A DNA stretch of 64,000 nt from Beroe forskalii (lineage: Eukaryota > Ctenophora > Nuda > Beroida > Beroidae): contig WFMF01000162.1 of the NCBI GenBank assembly GCA_011033025.1, positions 1 through 64,000 of the forward strand, read 5' to 3'. The position numbers and the translations under genes are program-made. Each line of letters opens with the position of its first letter. Within the stretch, counting starts at the first letter, position 1. The notes below the pieces were generated by a model, which worked only from the letters and a program-made list of their open reading frames with translations, was not told the origin of the DNA and ran no database searches. Shown here piece by piece: positions 1 through 10,880 of this stretch.

Positions 1-240
1 TTTTCCCCTTTTTTGGAAAATTTTGGTTTTTTTTCGACGGGGGCGAACCCCCCCAAAAACTAAAATTTTTGAAAATTTTAAAAAGGGGCCCCTTTTTTGG
101 GAAATAAGTTTTTTTTAAATTTTTTCCCCCCCACAATTAAATCCGTTTTGGGTAAACAACCCAGGGCCTTAAAATTTCAAGTCAACAACCCCGCCCCAAA
201 ACGTAAAAAAAAAAAAAAAAACTTTTCAACGTTTTTCCGT
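1..240. other. Homopolymer-rich, probably low-quality sequence
   Basis: Runs of C, T, G and A of 4 to 18 bases follow one another with almost no ordinary sequence between them, and no reading frame or repeat unit is recognisable until the 17-bp satellite emerges at about 240-300. Consensus sequence with stretched homopolymers looks like this at a poorly covered contig end or repeat boundary. A biological origin cannot be excluded. Confidence 0.5.
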
Positions 241-284
241 CAACAACGTTAAAACACCACGTCAAAACTGTCCACGTCAACAAT

Positions 285-1455
285 TACCGTTAACCTGTAC
301 CACGTCAACAACTGTACCACGTCAACAACTGTACCGTTAACAACTGTACCACGTTAACAACGCTGTACCGGTCACAAACAACTGTACCACGTTAACAACT
401 GTACCACGTTAACAACTGTACCACTTTAACAACTGTACCACGTCAACAACTGTGCCAGCAACTGTGCCGTTAACAACTGTACCACTTTAACAACTGTACC
501 ACGTCAACAACTGTACCGGCAGCGCTGTACCACTTGTACCTGTGCCACTTTAACAACTGTGCCGACCAACAACGCTGTACCGTTAACACTGTACCACCAG
601 CTGTACCCGTCAACAACTGTACCATTCCCAGCGTGTACCATTAACTGTACCACTTTAACAACTGTACCACGTTAACAACTGTACCACGTTAACAACGGTA
701 CCACGTTAACAACTGTACCACTTTAACAACTGTACCACGTTAACAACTGTACCACTTTAACAACTGTACCACGTTAACAACGGTACCACGTTAACAACTG
801 TACCACGTCAACAACTGTACCACGTTAACAACGGTACCACGTTAACAACTGTACCACGTTAACAACGGTACCACGTTAACAACTGTACCACGTCAACAAC
901 TGTACCAGCAACTGTACCACGTTAACAACTGTACCGTTAACAACGGGTTAACAACGTACCACGTTAACAACGGTACCACGTCAACAACTGTACCACGTCA
1001 ACAACTGTACCACGTCAACAACTGTACCACGTTAACAACGGTACCACGTTAACAACTGTACCACGTCAACAACTGTACCACGTCAACAACTGTACCACGT
1101 TAACAACTGTACCACGTTAACAACGGTACCACGTTAACAACTGTACCACGTTAACAACGGTACCACGTCAACAACTGTACCACGTCAACAACTGTACCAC
1201 GTCAACAACTGTACCACGTCAACAACTGTACCACGTTAACAACTGTACCACGTCAACAACTGTACCACGTTAACAACTGTACCACGTTAACAACGGTACC
1301 ACTTTAACAACGGTACCACTTTAACAACTGTACCACGTTAACAACGGTACCACTTTAACAACGGTACCTTATTAACAACGGTACCACTTTAACAACTGTA
1401 CCACGTTAACAACGGTACCTTATTAACAAGTAACAACGGTACCTTATTCACAACG
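285..1455. repeat. 17-bp satellite array, block 1
   Basis: Tandem copies of a 17-bp unit, consensus TGTACCACGTTAACAAC, run through this block. Common variants have GGTACC in place of TGTACC, or CACTTTAAC and CACGTCAAC in the second half. The unit carries GTTAAC and often GGTACC, so both halves are palindromic. The first 400 bases contain truncated units. Near 1360 the array shifts to the TTATTAAC variant that dominates block 2. Confidence 0.95.
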
Positions 1456-2120
1456 ATACAACACATTAAGCAAGACAACTTGAACACCAATAAAACGAAG
1501 AGAACTAATGGCGAGAGGGGCAGCATACGGTATGTGTCCCATATAACTCTGGCTGAGTGACGTCACAGATCTAAACGTCAATTTTTCTGTATACTAAACC
1601 TAAGTATAGCCCTAACCATATAATTGCGAGAGGGGCAGCATACGGTATGTGTCCCATATAACTCTGGCTGAGTGACGTCACAGATCTAAACGTCAATTTT
1701 TCTGTATACTAAACCTAAGTATAGCCCTAACCAAAACCATAACCTTAATCCTTATCCTAACCCTAACAAATCCTGACCCTAATCCTCACCCTAACCTTAA
1801 CCCTAAAAGCGCTAGGTGCGCTTAAAGTTAAATGTATTTTTCTGAGTGACGTCATTATCATAGATAATGAAGAGCCCAGAATTATATGGGACACTAGCCC
1901 AGCATACACCACTCCTTCATCTATGACGAACAGCGACGTATGCACATTCCACATACCAACGCAATGACGTTGACACCACTCGTAACCTAATCAAGCATTA
2001 CGAACAACGTTACGTGCATATACCCACATACCAAGTCTGTGTCGTCGACACCACCCACTTTTCAATCACATCTGCACTTCTAGAGTTCTTTTTCCAATCA
2101 CAGTACCTTTTTCACGTTAT
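1456..2120. repeat. Satellite spacer with 112-bp duplication and telomere-like repeats
   Basis: This non-satellite spacer lies between the two 17-bp arrays. A segment starting GCGAGAGGGGCAGCATACGG is present twice in tandem, near 1511-1620 and 1626-1733. It contains a TGACGTCA palindrome and ends in CCCTAACC. The second copy runs into degenerate CCCTAA-type repeats at about 1730-1807. The remainder (1840-2110) is repeated with small differences at 3650-3850, so the spacer is part of a larger duplicated unit. Confidence 0.85.
1725..1807 (-). repeat. Degenerate telomere-type (TTAGGG) repeats
   Basis: The + strand reads as variants of CCTAACCCTAA, CCTGACCCTAA and CCTTAACCCTAA. The minus strand is therefore a decayed TTAGGG tract of roughly a dozen units. 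A C-rich plus strand is the orientation expected at a left chromosome end. With satellite on both sides this is either subtelomeric or interstitial; the sequence does not decide which. Confidence 0.7.
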
Positions 2121-3556
2121 TACAACTGTACCACTTTAACAACGGTACCACTTTAACAACGGTACCTTATTAACAACGGTACCACGTTAACAACAGTACC
2201 ACGTTAACAACAGTACCACGTTAACAACCGTACCCCGTACCACATTAACAACGGTACCACGTTAACAACGGTACCACGCTAAAGACGGTACCACGTTAAC
2301 AACGGTACCACGTTAACAACGGTACCACATTAACAACGGTACCACATTAACAACGGTACCTTATTTACAACGGTACCTTATTAACAACGGTACCTTATTA
2401 ACAACTGTACCACGTTAACAACTGTACCATGTTAACAACTGTACCACGTTAACAACGGTACCACTTTAACAACGGTACCTTATTAACAACGGTACCTTAT
2501 TAACAACAGTACCTTATTAACAACGGTACCTTATTAACAACTGTACCACGTTAACAACGGTACCACTTTAACAACGGTACCTTATTAACAACGGTACCTT
2601 ATTAACAACGGTACCTTATTAACAACGGTACCTTATTAACAACTGTACCACGTTAACAACTGTACCACGTTAACAACTGTACCACGTTAACAACGGTATC
2701 TTATTAACAACGGTACCTTATTAACAACGGTACCTTATTAACAACGGTACCTTATTAACAACGGTACAATATTAACTACGGTACCTTATTAACAACGGTA
2801 CCTTATTAACAACGGTACCTTATTAACAACGGTACCTTATTAACAACGGTACCTTATTAACAACGGTACCTTATTAACAACGGTACCTTATTAACAACGG
2901 TACCTTATTAACAACGGTACCTTATTAACAACGGTACCTTATTAACAACGGTACCTTATTAACAACGGTACCTTATTAACAACGGTACAATATTAACTAC
3001 GGTACCTTATTAACAACGGTACCATGTTAACAACGGTGCCATGTTAACAACGGTATCTTATTAACAACGGTACCTTATTAACAACGGTACCTTATTAACA
3101 ACGGTACCTTATTAACAACGGTACAATATTAACTACGGTACCTTATTAACAACGGTACCATGTTAACAACGGTGCCATGTTAACAACGATACCACGTTAA
3201 CAACTGTACCACGTTAAAGACGGTACCACGTTAACAACGGTACCACGTTAACAACGGTACCACTTTAAGAACGGTACCACGTTAACAACGGTACCATGTT
3301 AACAACGGTACCTTGTTAACAACGGTACCTTATTAACAACGGTACCTTATTAACAACGGTACCTTATTAACAACTGTACCTTATTAACAACTGTACCTTA
3401 TTAACAACAGTACCTTATTAACAACTGTACCTTATTAACATCAGTACCTTATTAACAACTGTACCTTATTAACAACTGTACCTTATTAACAACAGTACCT
3501 TATTAACAACGGTACCTTATTAACAACGGTACCTTATTCACAACGGTACCTTATTC
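2121..3556. repeat. 17-bp satellite array, block 2
   Basis: Same 17-bp family as block 1, but here the GGTACCTTATTAACAAC variant predominates, mixed with CACGTTAAC and CATGTTAAC units. A string of several units containing an odd TACAATATTAACTACGG unit recurs (near 2762, 2986 and 3122), which indicates a higher-order repeat. The array ends in TTATTCACAACGATACAAC, the same terminal units as block 1, before the spacer sequence returns. Confidence 0.95.
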
Positions 3557-3850
3557 ACAACGATACAACGATGCAAGACAACTTGAACACCAATAAAACG
3601 AAGAGAACTAATGGCGAGAGGGGCAGCACACGTCCTTATATATGGTGGCTGACACCACTCCGTCATCTATGACGAACAGCGACGTATGCACATTCCACAT
3701 ACCAACGCAATGACGTTGACACCACTCTGCTCCCAATCAAGCATGACGAATAGCGTTACGTGCACATACCAAGTCTGAGACGTTGACACCACCCACTTTT
3801 CAATCACATCCGCACTTCTACAGTTCTTTCTCTTATCACCCGCGAATATC
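3557..3850. repeat. Second copy of the satellite spacer
   Basis: Sequence from CAAGACAACTTGAACACC onward matches the start of the first spacer (1463 on), then jumps to the part matching 1905-2100. It lacks the 112-bp duplication and the telomere-like tract. This shows that array plus spacer was duplicated as a unit of about 2.1 kb and that the second spacer carries an internal deletion, or the first an insertion. Confidence 0.85.
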
Positions 3851-4358
3851 CTATCCACTATCACTACGTCTCGCATTCCAATCACATTCACTTATTTTCG
3901 CGCGCTGCGCGCGCGCGCCACGTAGAAGCTTTATTGCAATAAAAAGCCATTCTCAGTACAGGGTTAACTTCTCCGCGCGTTACAACCAGTTTTACGGCAA
4001 CGTCACCTTTTCGTGGATTAAAGAGTCATTGCCACGACATGAGTTCAACCTCATAGATCCACGGCAAAACTATGTCTCATAATTAAGGGGCTCATTTAGC
4101 TAAACGTCTGTTACATATACTTATTAGACTTTAGCACTGGTCTACAAGAAGCCAAAATGATCTGCACCAGTGAGGCATTTAGGCAGGATGGAAGACAATT
4201 ATAGCGGGACTGGGGTCGGTTTCAATTGATGTAAGGTTCACGTTCACTTGTGAGCATTCAGAGCATACTATGTACTACGTCTATGTTATCGTGTAATATA
4301 TCATATCAAATACACACTGATGGTGATAAGAGTAACATGAAGCATTATTAATACTCAC
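3851..4358. other. Unassigned sequence
   Basis: No gene is recognised. A short CG-rich alternating run (CGCGCTGCGCGCGCGCG near 3899-3917) is followed by ordinary sequence. This is where the final, membrane-spanning exon of the SSR2 gene would be expected on the minus strand. I searched for a frame resembling the conserved DWAAF-type segment and found none. Confidence 0.5.
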
Positions 4359-5997
4359 AAGATGGGGACTGTATTTCCTTTGGTACTCAGTGACAGACAA
4401 GATGGGGTTGTTGTCGAGGAAACTGGAGTAGGATACCTGAAATAGGCCATTGAGGGCGCTGATTGGGCTTACATAGATCAAATATCATCAAACCTTATTG
4501 TTCCGATATGAACGAATGAACTTAATCACTTTTATTCTTTTAATAACGACAGAGACATACTTTATTATCAACCAATGATCTTATAACAACTCACAAGCTC
4601 GTCTCCAGCAGAATTCTTGTAGGTAATAAGAGCAGGGATGAAGTTGTGATTCCCTGAGACGAGAGGCTTCAACACAACGACATGGGTAGCGTTACCGCCA
4701 GCGGGAATCTGGTCAAAGGTAGCTTCCAGAGAACCACTGACAACCTCGAACTCGGCAGTGGAGAAACCTGCTGTGTCGTCTACCTGAGGAATACTAGCTG
4801 TTAGAAGGGAGTGGACACAGTTACCATCCATATAGTGCCCAGTGGAATTTTTTTGAAAAGTGGCTGGGAATCTGTAAATTAGAGTAAAAAGTGGCTTTTC
4901 AGCTGGTTTTGGCTTGTTTTCACTGAAATGACCAAAATTTAAAAGATAGGCTCGATTGCTGGCTGGAGAAACAATAGAAACGCGTAACAGCGTTTTTCAT
5001 TGAATATGGCAATGATTTTACAATGTTTATGATGACCATTTAGATAGTTTTTATTAAAAATTTTTGACCAAAGTCAAACACAAGGAAATATCGCGGCTGG
5101 TTTAGGAATGCGGTGGCTGGTTTGGGAATGCAGCTGGCTGGTTTGGGAATGTGATGGCTGGTTTGGGAATGCGGTGGGAATCCAGCGTCAGGATTCGGAT
5201 TTGACACCGGGAAAGGTCGATTATGGTATTCAAATGTATGAATTTCATGATTTTGAGTTGATCATTTATGAAACGTGTCCAGAAAAGCTTATTTCGTTCT
5301 AATTTAAGCTGATTTCGTTGGAATTTAAGCTTTTTTCAACTTCTTATTTGGAAATTTGACTGGGAATTAGATTCCCATATTCCCCATTTTGTGCCACTGG
5401 GATATAGTGTTTAAACAGTAAGCGTAAGGCACCTGCATCGTTACGCGTCGATCGAATGAACTGATCAAATGAAAAACGCACACAATCGCTCGCGCTTGCT
5501 GTTTTGTGCAGACATCATCGTAAAGGAGTGAAAACAGAAAAATTGCAACTTTTAATACCGATCACACAACGCTGCTCAGAAGACAAGGGTGACTAAGTGA
5601 TATCCACCATCCAGCTAGTCTAGCTAGCTAGTGATATCCAGCTAGTCTAGCTTGCTAGTGATATCTAGCTAGTCTAGCTAGCTAGTGTTATCTAGCTAGC
5701 TAGTGATATCTAGCTAGTTAGTGATATCTAGCTAGCTAGTGATATCTAGCTAGCTAGTGATATCTAGCTAGCTAGTGATATCTAGCTAGCTAGTGATATC
5801 TACCTAGTTAGTGATATCTAGCTAGTCATTACCTTAACATCGGAGGCTGGCTCGGTGCCTATGTTGTGGATAACGTAGTGCATCGTCAGGTGCTTGTCCT
5901 GGGCAATCACTTCGTTGAGGAAGTCTTTGGATGCCAGAATCACAGGACTCTCCTGGGCAGACACGGCCCCGAACAAGAACAGTGCAAAAACCAACAT
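4359..5997 (-). CDS. SSR2: Translocon-associated protein subunit beta (TRAP-beta), partial gene of three exons
   Basis: TRAP-beta is a single-pass ER membrane subunit of the complex that sits beside the Sec61 translocon. Three minus-strand exons are visible: 5997-5833 (55 codons), 4783-4595 (63 codons) and 4436-4359 (26 codons), all phase 0. Exon 1 starts at ATG 5997 with a hydrophobic signal peptide (MLVFALFLFGAVSAQ), then the family segment VILASKDFLNEVIAQDKHLT. Exon 2 carries the lumenal domain, with VSGSLEATFDQIPAG and the glycosylation-type NATH followed by VVVLKPL. Exon 3 ends in YQRKYSPHL, matching the family's RRFSPHF region. Donors are GTAATG, GTGAGT and GTGAGT; acceptors are CCTCAG and TTTCAG. 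The usual C-terminal transmembrane anchor (about 40 residues) is not found before the satellite, so the gene is truncated here or its last exon lies beyond the window. Identity is secure; function of this copy is uncertain. Confidence 0.88.
5095..5182. repeat. Short tandem repeat in SSR2 intron 1
   Basis: Four copies of a 21- to 23-bp unit with the core GGCTGGTTTGGGAATG lie in the 1.05-kb first intron of SSR2. They are imperfect and have no coding meaning that I can see. Confidence 0.75.
5607..5830. repeat. 18-bp GATATC/CTAGCTAG minisatellite beside the SSR2 exon 1 donor
   Basis: About a dozen units of TAGCTAGCTAGTGATATC and shortened forms run to within a few bases of the exon 1 donor at 5832. 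The tetranucleotide TAGC and hexamer GATATC are both palindromic. A related GTTAGTTAGTTAG run sits just upstream of the ATG (6014-6030 on the + strand). Confidence 0.85.
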
Positions 5998-6835
5998 CCT
6001 AGACAATTCCTCAGTTAGTTAGTTAGTTAGCGTGATAAATGCTATGGGAATTCAAAGGAATTTTCAAATGTTATTCATAACAAAATTGTAAACAAATCTT
6101 ACATACTGGTAGGCATGTTATTTTGGACAGTGATATGGCGAGTTTTTGATCATTTGATAGAGGTCTTGTCTTGTGAGAGAAACGATGCGACGCTCAGATA
6201 AATAGGAGTTGTCCGAATCGTGATGTTACCATTGTGTTGAAAAGGGACAGGGGAAGAGGTGCAAGTTTTGAGTTTCGGAAGGGGGAAGGAGCTGGGTAAA
6301 GATAATGATTAGAAAAAGGGACCTTTTTGAACAGTAAAATCAAGCAAACTACATCCATAGCTGAAAGAGTAAATGGGATAGAAGATTCTTTGTGCATTTA
6401 CAAATCAAGGAAACTCGTGCACTTTTTGGATTGAGCGAAATTATGTTTTTCATCATTTTTCTCTAATTTTACACAGCAGACAAAACGGACATGTCTGTTT
6501 CGCCTGGTTTATTTTTGCTTTAAAATTTAGAAGAAAGCCTATAGAAAGGAAATCGCAGACATTTCCATATTTTGCTTCAAAAAGAACAAAGCAGACAAAA
6601 CAAAGCAAGTTTGTCCACTCTCTCACGCTGTCCGTTAAGTTGCATTTTTGCTTTTAAAAACCAGACAAAATGGACGAAAGTTTAATTTTTGTTTGTTTTG
6701 ATACGTTTTATGATTTCCAGACAAAATTTTATGATTTCCACACAAAATACAGTTGCAGTGACATTCCCCTATGCAGTATGCATGTACCAATGAAGCACAT
6801 ACCAATAGGGGCAATATATAGGATAATATTGCCTA
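5998..6835. other. Upstream region of SSR2, no further gene seen
   Basis: AT-rich sequence. The bases just above 5997 should hold the SSR2 5' UTR and promoter on the minus strand. I could not identify a TATA box or other element with confidence. Several phrases resembling AGACAAAACGGAC recur (6478, 6590, 6662) but do not form an array. Confidence 0.4.
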
Positions 6836-7359
6836 GGGGCGGGGCCAAGTCCAATTTTGTCCAATTATGTCCAATTTTGTCCAATGATTTTTTGTCCAAT
6901 TCTCAAAAATGAGGTTAACTTTGGACAAAATTGGACAAAATTGGACATTTTTTGCTTCCAACTCTTAGGCTGTATAGCTTTGGATGAGTCCATCAAAATT
7001 ATAATTCCATAGTTAAATATACAATCCAACAATCCCTCTATTGAGTGTCAATATCATATATGACTATAGCCATGGTATCTTACTGTAGCTTATTTTCCCT
7101 TCGGAAATTAACTACTCAAGATATAGCCTATGTAGTGGAAGAACATCGGCAGGCAAAAAGTGGAAATGGAAGTAAAAATGAAAGTGGAAACAAAATAATG
7201 CTTGATTCCGTGATTGCTTGGTTACTGTCTGTTAGTACAGAGCTCATTACTCCGTTGGATGGACTATATTATAAGTGATTGCCACGGCATTCTGAACCAA
7301 TACTCTTTCCATCATAGAGGTCCATGACCTCTCTAGGACCTCTACACAGAATCATCGTC

Positions 7360-7715
7360 GATACTACAAGTTGAAGTAAGGACTAGCCAAATCAAGCCGA
7401 AACAACCCGAAGGCCGAAACCACCCCGAACCAATCCAAAAACCTCCCTGAAACAAGCCGAAATAAACTGAAACAAGCCGAAACAAGCAAATAAACCCAGA
7501 ACAAACGAAACAATCTGAAACTGTGCGAATCAACCAAATCAACCCGAATCAACCCGGGTTATGGTTCGGGTGGGGGTTGATTCACTTGTTTCGGGTTAAT
7601 TCGCTTGTTTCAGCTCGTTTTCGGATCATTTCGGCTACATTTGGGAAGTTTTGGGTTGGTTCGGGTGGTTTCGGTTAGTTCCGCTTGTTTCAGCTTGATT
7701 TGGCTTGAATCGACC
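7360..7715. repeat. Inverted low-complexity AACAAGCCGAAA repeats
   Basis: The left half is built from AAACAAGCCGAAA and related words on the + strand. The right half, after about 7555, is built from the complementary TTTCGGGTTGGTTCG words. The two halves could pair into a long irregular stem inside the larger foldback element. Open frames on the minus strand here (F/G/W-rich) are a by-product of this composition. Confidence 0.7.
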
Positions 7716-8079
7716 AGTTCCTGTTTTTAGTATCAACGACAGAATCATATGATCCACCGACAACGACACATCAGTGAAACTTCGACCTGGCTTCAGTGAT
7801 ACGTCAAAGTTCAAACTGGTAATTGGTATCACTTATATGTCTAACTTCAGAATTGTGTTGATGATAGCAAACGACCGGTTACCTAAACCTTGTTTCATAA
7901 ATCCGGTGACGGTTAGGGTTAGACAAAAAGGGCCAGTTAAACAGTTTTCGGTTACGGTTCGGTTATTCGGTTAACCTTCTGTTTGCCCTAATTCGGTTAC
8001 GGTTTTCGGTTACAGTTGGCAAAAAGTCCGGTCAACCAATATTTCAGTTACGGTTTTGGTTAAATAGTTACCAGCAGTT

Positions 8080-9440
8080 TCCTAGTCTGTGATACGTCTA
8101 ACGTCAGACTAGTATCAGGATACGTCTAACGTCCGAAGGGTGACACTTATATGTCTAACGTCAGAATGGTGTCAGTGAATGAGTGATATCCGATATGTCT
8201 AACGTGAACATACAGGTCTTGGTGATACATCAGACTGGTGTCGGTGATACGTCTAACTTCAGACAGGTATCATTGAAGCATTGACACGTCTTACTTCAGA
8301 CTGGTTTCAGTGATACGTCTAACTTCAAATTGGTGACAGTGACACGTCTAACATCAGACTGGTGTCAGCGATACGTCTTACTTCAGACTGGTGTTAGCGT
8401 CCTCTTATAGCAGTTAGACTGGTGTCGCGTCACGTCTGCCTGGAATCAGTGGTATATCAGACTGGTGTCAATGATGTGTTAGACTGCTGCTACTGCTAGT
8501 GATATTAAATCAGACTGGTGTCAGTGATACGCCAGACTGGTGTCAGTGATATTCCGGACTGGTGTCGCGATACATCAGACTGTTGTTGATATGCCGATAT
8601 GTCAGACTGGCGACAGTGATACGTCAAATTGGTGTCAGCAATCCGTAAGACTGGTGTCAGTGGTACATCATACTGGTGTCAGTGATACTCGGACTGGTCT
8701 CAGCAACACTTTAGACCGTTATTGATGATATGTCAGACTCGCGTCAGAAGATACGTCAATAGGTGATACGTCTAACTTCAGACTAGTGTCATTGACACGT
8801 CTTATTTCAGACTGATTTCAAACTGGTGACAGTGATGCGCCTAACATCTGACTGGTGTCAGCGATACATCTTACTTCAGACTGGTGTCAGTTATGCGGCT
8901 TACTTCAGACTGGTGTCGATGATATGTCTAACTGGAATCAGTGGTATGTCAGACTGGTGTCAATGATCTGTTAGACTGGTGTTAGTGATAAATCAGACTG
9001 GTGTCAATGATACGCCAAACTGGTGTCAGCAATCCGTCAGACTGGTGTCAAGGTACATCAGATTGGTGTCAGTGATTCTCCAGATAGGTTTCAATAATAC
9101 GTCAGACTGGTGTCAGTGATATGTAGGTCGTAGGACGGGTGTCAATGATATGTAGGACGGGTGTCGATGATAGTGATACGTCAGACAGGTGTCAGTGATG
9201 TGTCTAACGTCACACTAGTGTCATTGATACATCTAACGTCAGACTGGTGTCAGTGATACGTCTAAAATCAGAATGGTGTCTGTGCTCCATGTAACGTCAG
9301 ACTGGTGTCTCTAATTCATCTAACGTCATACTGAGAGACTGATGTCAGCGATACGTCAGACAGACTGAAGCCATTGTACGTCTGACTGAAGTGATATACG
9401 ACTGGTGTTACTGTTAGTGATACGTCATTGATACATCACT
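8080..9440. repeat. Degenerate minisatellite, core CAGACTGGTGTCAGTGATACGT
   Basis: About 45 imperfect units of roughly 20-32 bp share the words AGACTGGTGTCAGTGATACG and TCTAACTTCAGACTGG. Units vary in length and order, so this is an old array. It fills the right half of the 2.9-kb foldback element. Confidence 0.85.
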
Positions 9441-9786
9441 CGCCATGCTGCAATTTAATGTAATCCAGCAATCATTTCCAGTTCACCCATCTTTCCATTA
9501 TTCTAGTTTTGCCAGTTGGAGTTCTTGAGTATTGCCCAAATACGTACGTTTCCGTTTTGTCCCTGAAATCTGACAAGACCTTTTTATTGTGACATAAACT
9601 AGAGTACAATTTCATTTGTGGACTTTTAGAGTGAAATTTAGTTTCCAGAATTTTTTTTTAAAGTGAATATGTCCAATTTGTCTAATTTTGTCCAATTTTG
9701 TCCAATGATTTTTTGTCCAATTCCTAAAAATCAGGTTAACCTTGGACATAATTGGACAAAATTGGACTTGGCCCCGCCCCTGCCTA

Positions 9787-10370
9787 GTATAGTGGTGTGT
9801 GCTTCGACCTACAACTACACGATCTTAGTCTTAGTCTTAGTAAAACAGCCAGGGTCGGCTTAATAGACCAGCCCGGTGGCAGCCATGCTGAGCATGGAGA
9901 CTACCCCTAATACTTTTAGGGCCTGAAGGGGGTGTGAACTCCTGGGTGGTTTCAGGCCACCCGACTGCCGGGGGATATCTTGAGGCTGAGAGCAGCCAAC
10001 TGCGTTCCAGGACCTCTCTGGATCAGCGAGCTGCCAACGCCCGTGGCATCAATCAGACTGCAAAGCAAGATAAGGCTTGCCTGCAGATTAAGTCAATCTG
10101 CCGTGGCTATGGCTATGTACCTCCCTTCATCTAGATGAGTCACTGGGAGGACCCAGCGACAAAAAAGGTAAATAATGCCATTAAAAGTTTTTTCATTGAC
10201 ACAGACAAACAACTTCCATTTATCTATCTTATAATATCAGCTAAACATTTAAACATAATAGCTAATTTTAATGGTAGTCAGTCGACCATGCTCCTTGAAA
10301 AGTATTTAAAACTGCATAGGTGACATCATTAAATTAATGAATTCGGCACTTAAAAAAAAAAAAAAGAACA
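9787..10370 (+). repeat. GC-rich unidentified segment followed by an A-run
   Basis: From about 9850 to 10150 the base composition rises sharply against its AT-rich surroundings, then A-rich runs follow (ACAAAAAAGG near 10158, and A15 at 10350-10364). A GC-rich body with an A-rich tail suggests a SINE- or LINE-derived retroposon on the + strand, but no tRNA-like boxes or clear target duplication were found. Short frames here are not recognised. Confidence 0.3.
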
Positions 10371-10880
10371 TTTTTAGAAAATAACAAAATATACTAAAAC
10401 AAACTATAAATAAAAACAATATTTAATTAAATATCAAACCTTTGATTTATCATAATATGATGCAATTTGTGATTGTCCAATGCATCATGAACTGGCATGC
10501 AACTGAAACATCAACGATTTAGTAGGCTCATTAGTCGAGGATTGTCATGCCACAAAAAACTAACAAAGAGTATCTGAAAATTTAATGCCACAATTCATTG
10601 AATGCTATCGAATGTGATTCTGTTGGATTCTGATCATTTCAATATTCTCAGAATAAATAGATAGTGTTAACTACTGATCACATGCTATATCATAGATCTA
10701 ATAACATTTTATCTTAGCAGAATATCTGAAGGACTGCAGGTCCAAAATATCATCAAGAAGTTTAGTGGCAAATACTTCATGCACATTCACAACAATAAAA
10801 GGATCTTTTTATTTACCAGGGCTAGGCTTATCAATGGCAACGCTTTGTTAACAGTTTAAGTCTTGAGAACATCTTCCATA

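Larger units (their letters stand above)
6836..9780. mobile_element. Foldback element with GTCCAA-rich inverted ends and 6-bp target duplication
   Basis: Both ends carry inverted copies of about 115 bp. The left begins GGGGCGGGGCCAAGTCCAA and the right ends with its complement, TTGGACTTGGCCCCGCCCC. Each end is itself a near-palindrome of GTCCAATTTT and its complement around TTTTTTGTCCAATTC. TGCCTA lies directly outside both ends (6830-6835 and 9781-9786), consistent with a target-site duplication. The interior holds an inverted low-complexity stretch (7360-7710) and a long degenerate minisatellite (8080-9440). No transposase frame is visible, so the element is non-autonomous. The superfamily is not assigned. 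Confidence 0.75.

Noticed and set aside
3783-4082. 99-codon plus-strand frame
   Set aside because: It begins inside the satellite spacer duplication, has no recognised domain and crosses a CG-alternating run.
7342-7552. Two overlapping F/W/G-rich minus-strand frames
   Set aside because: Both come from the AACAAGCCGAAA low-complexity repeat read in two frames.
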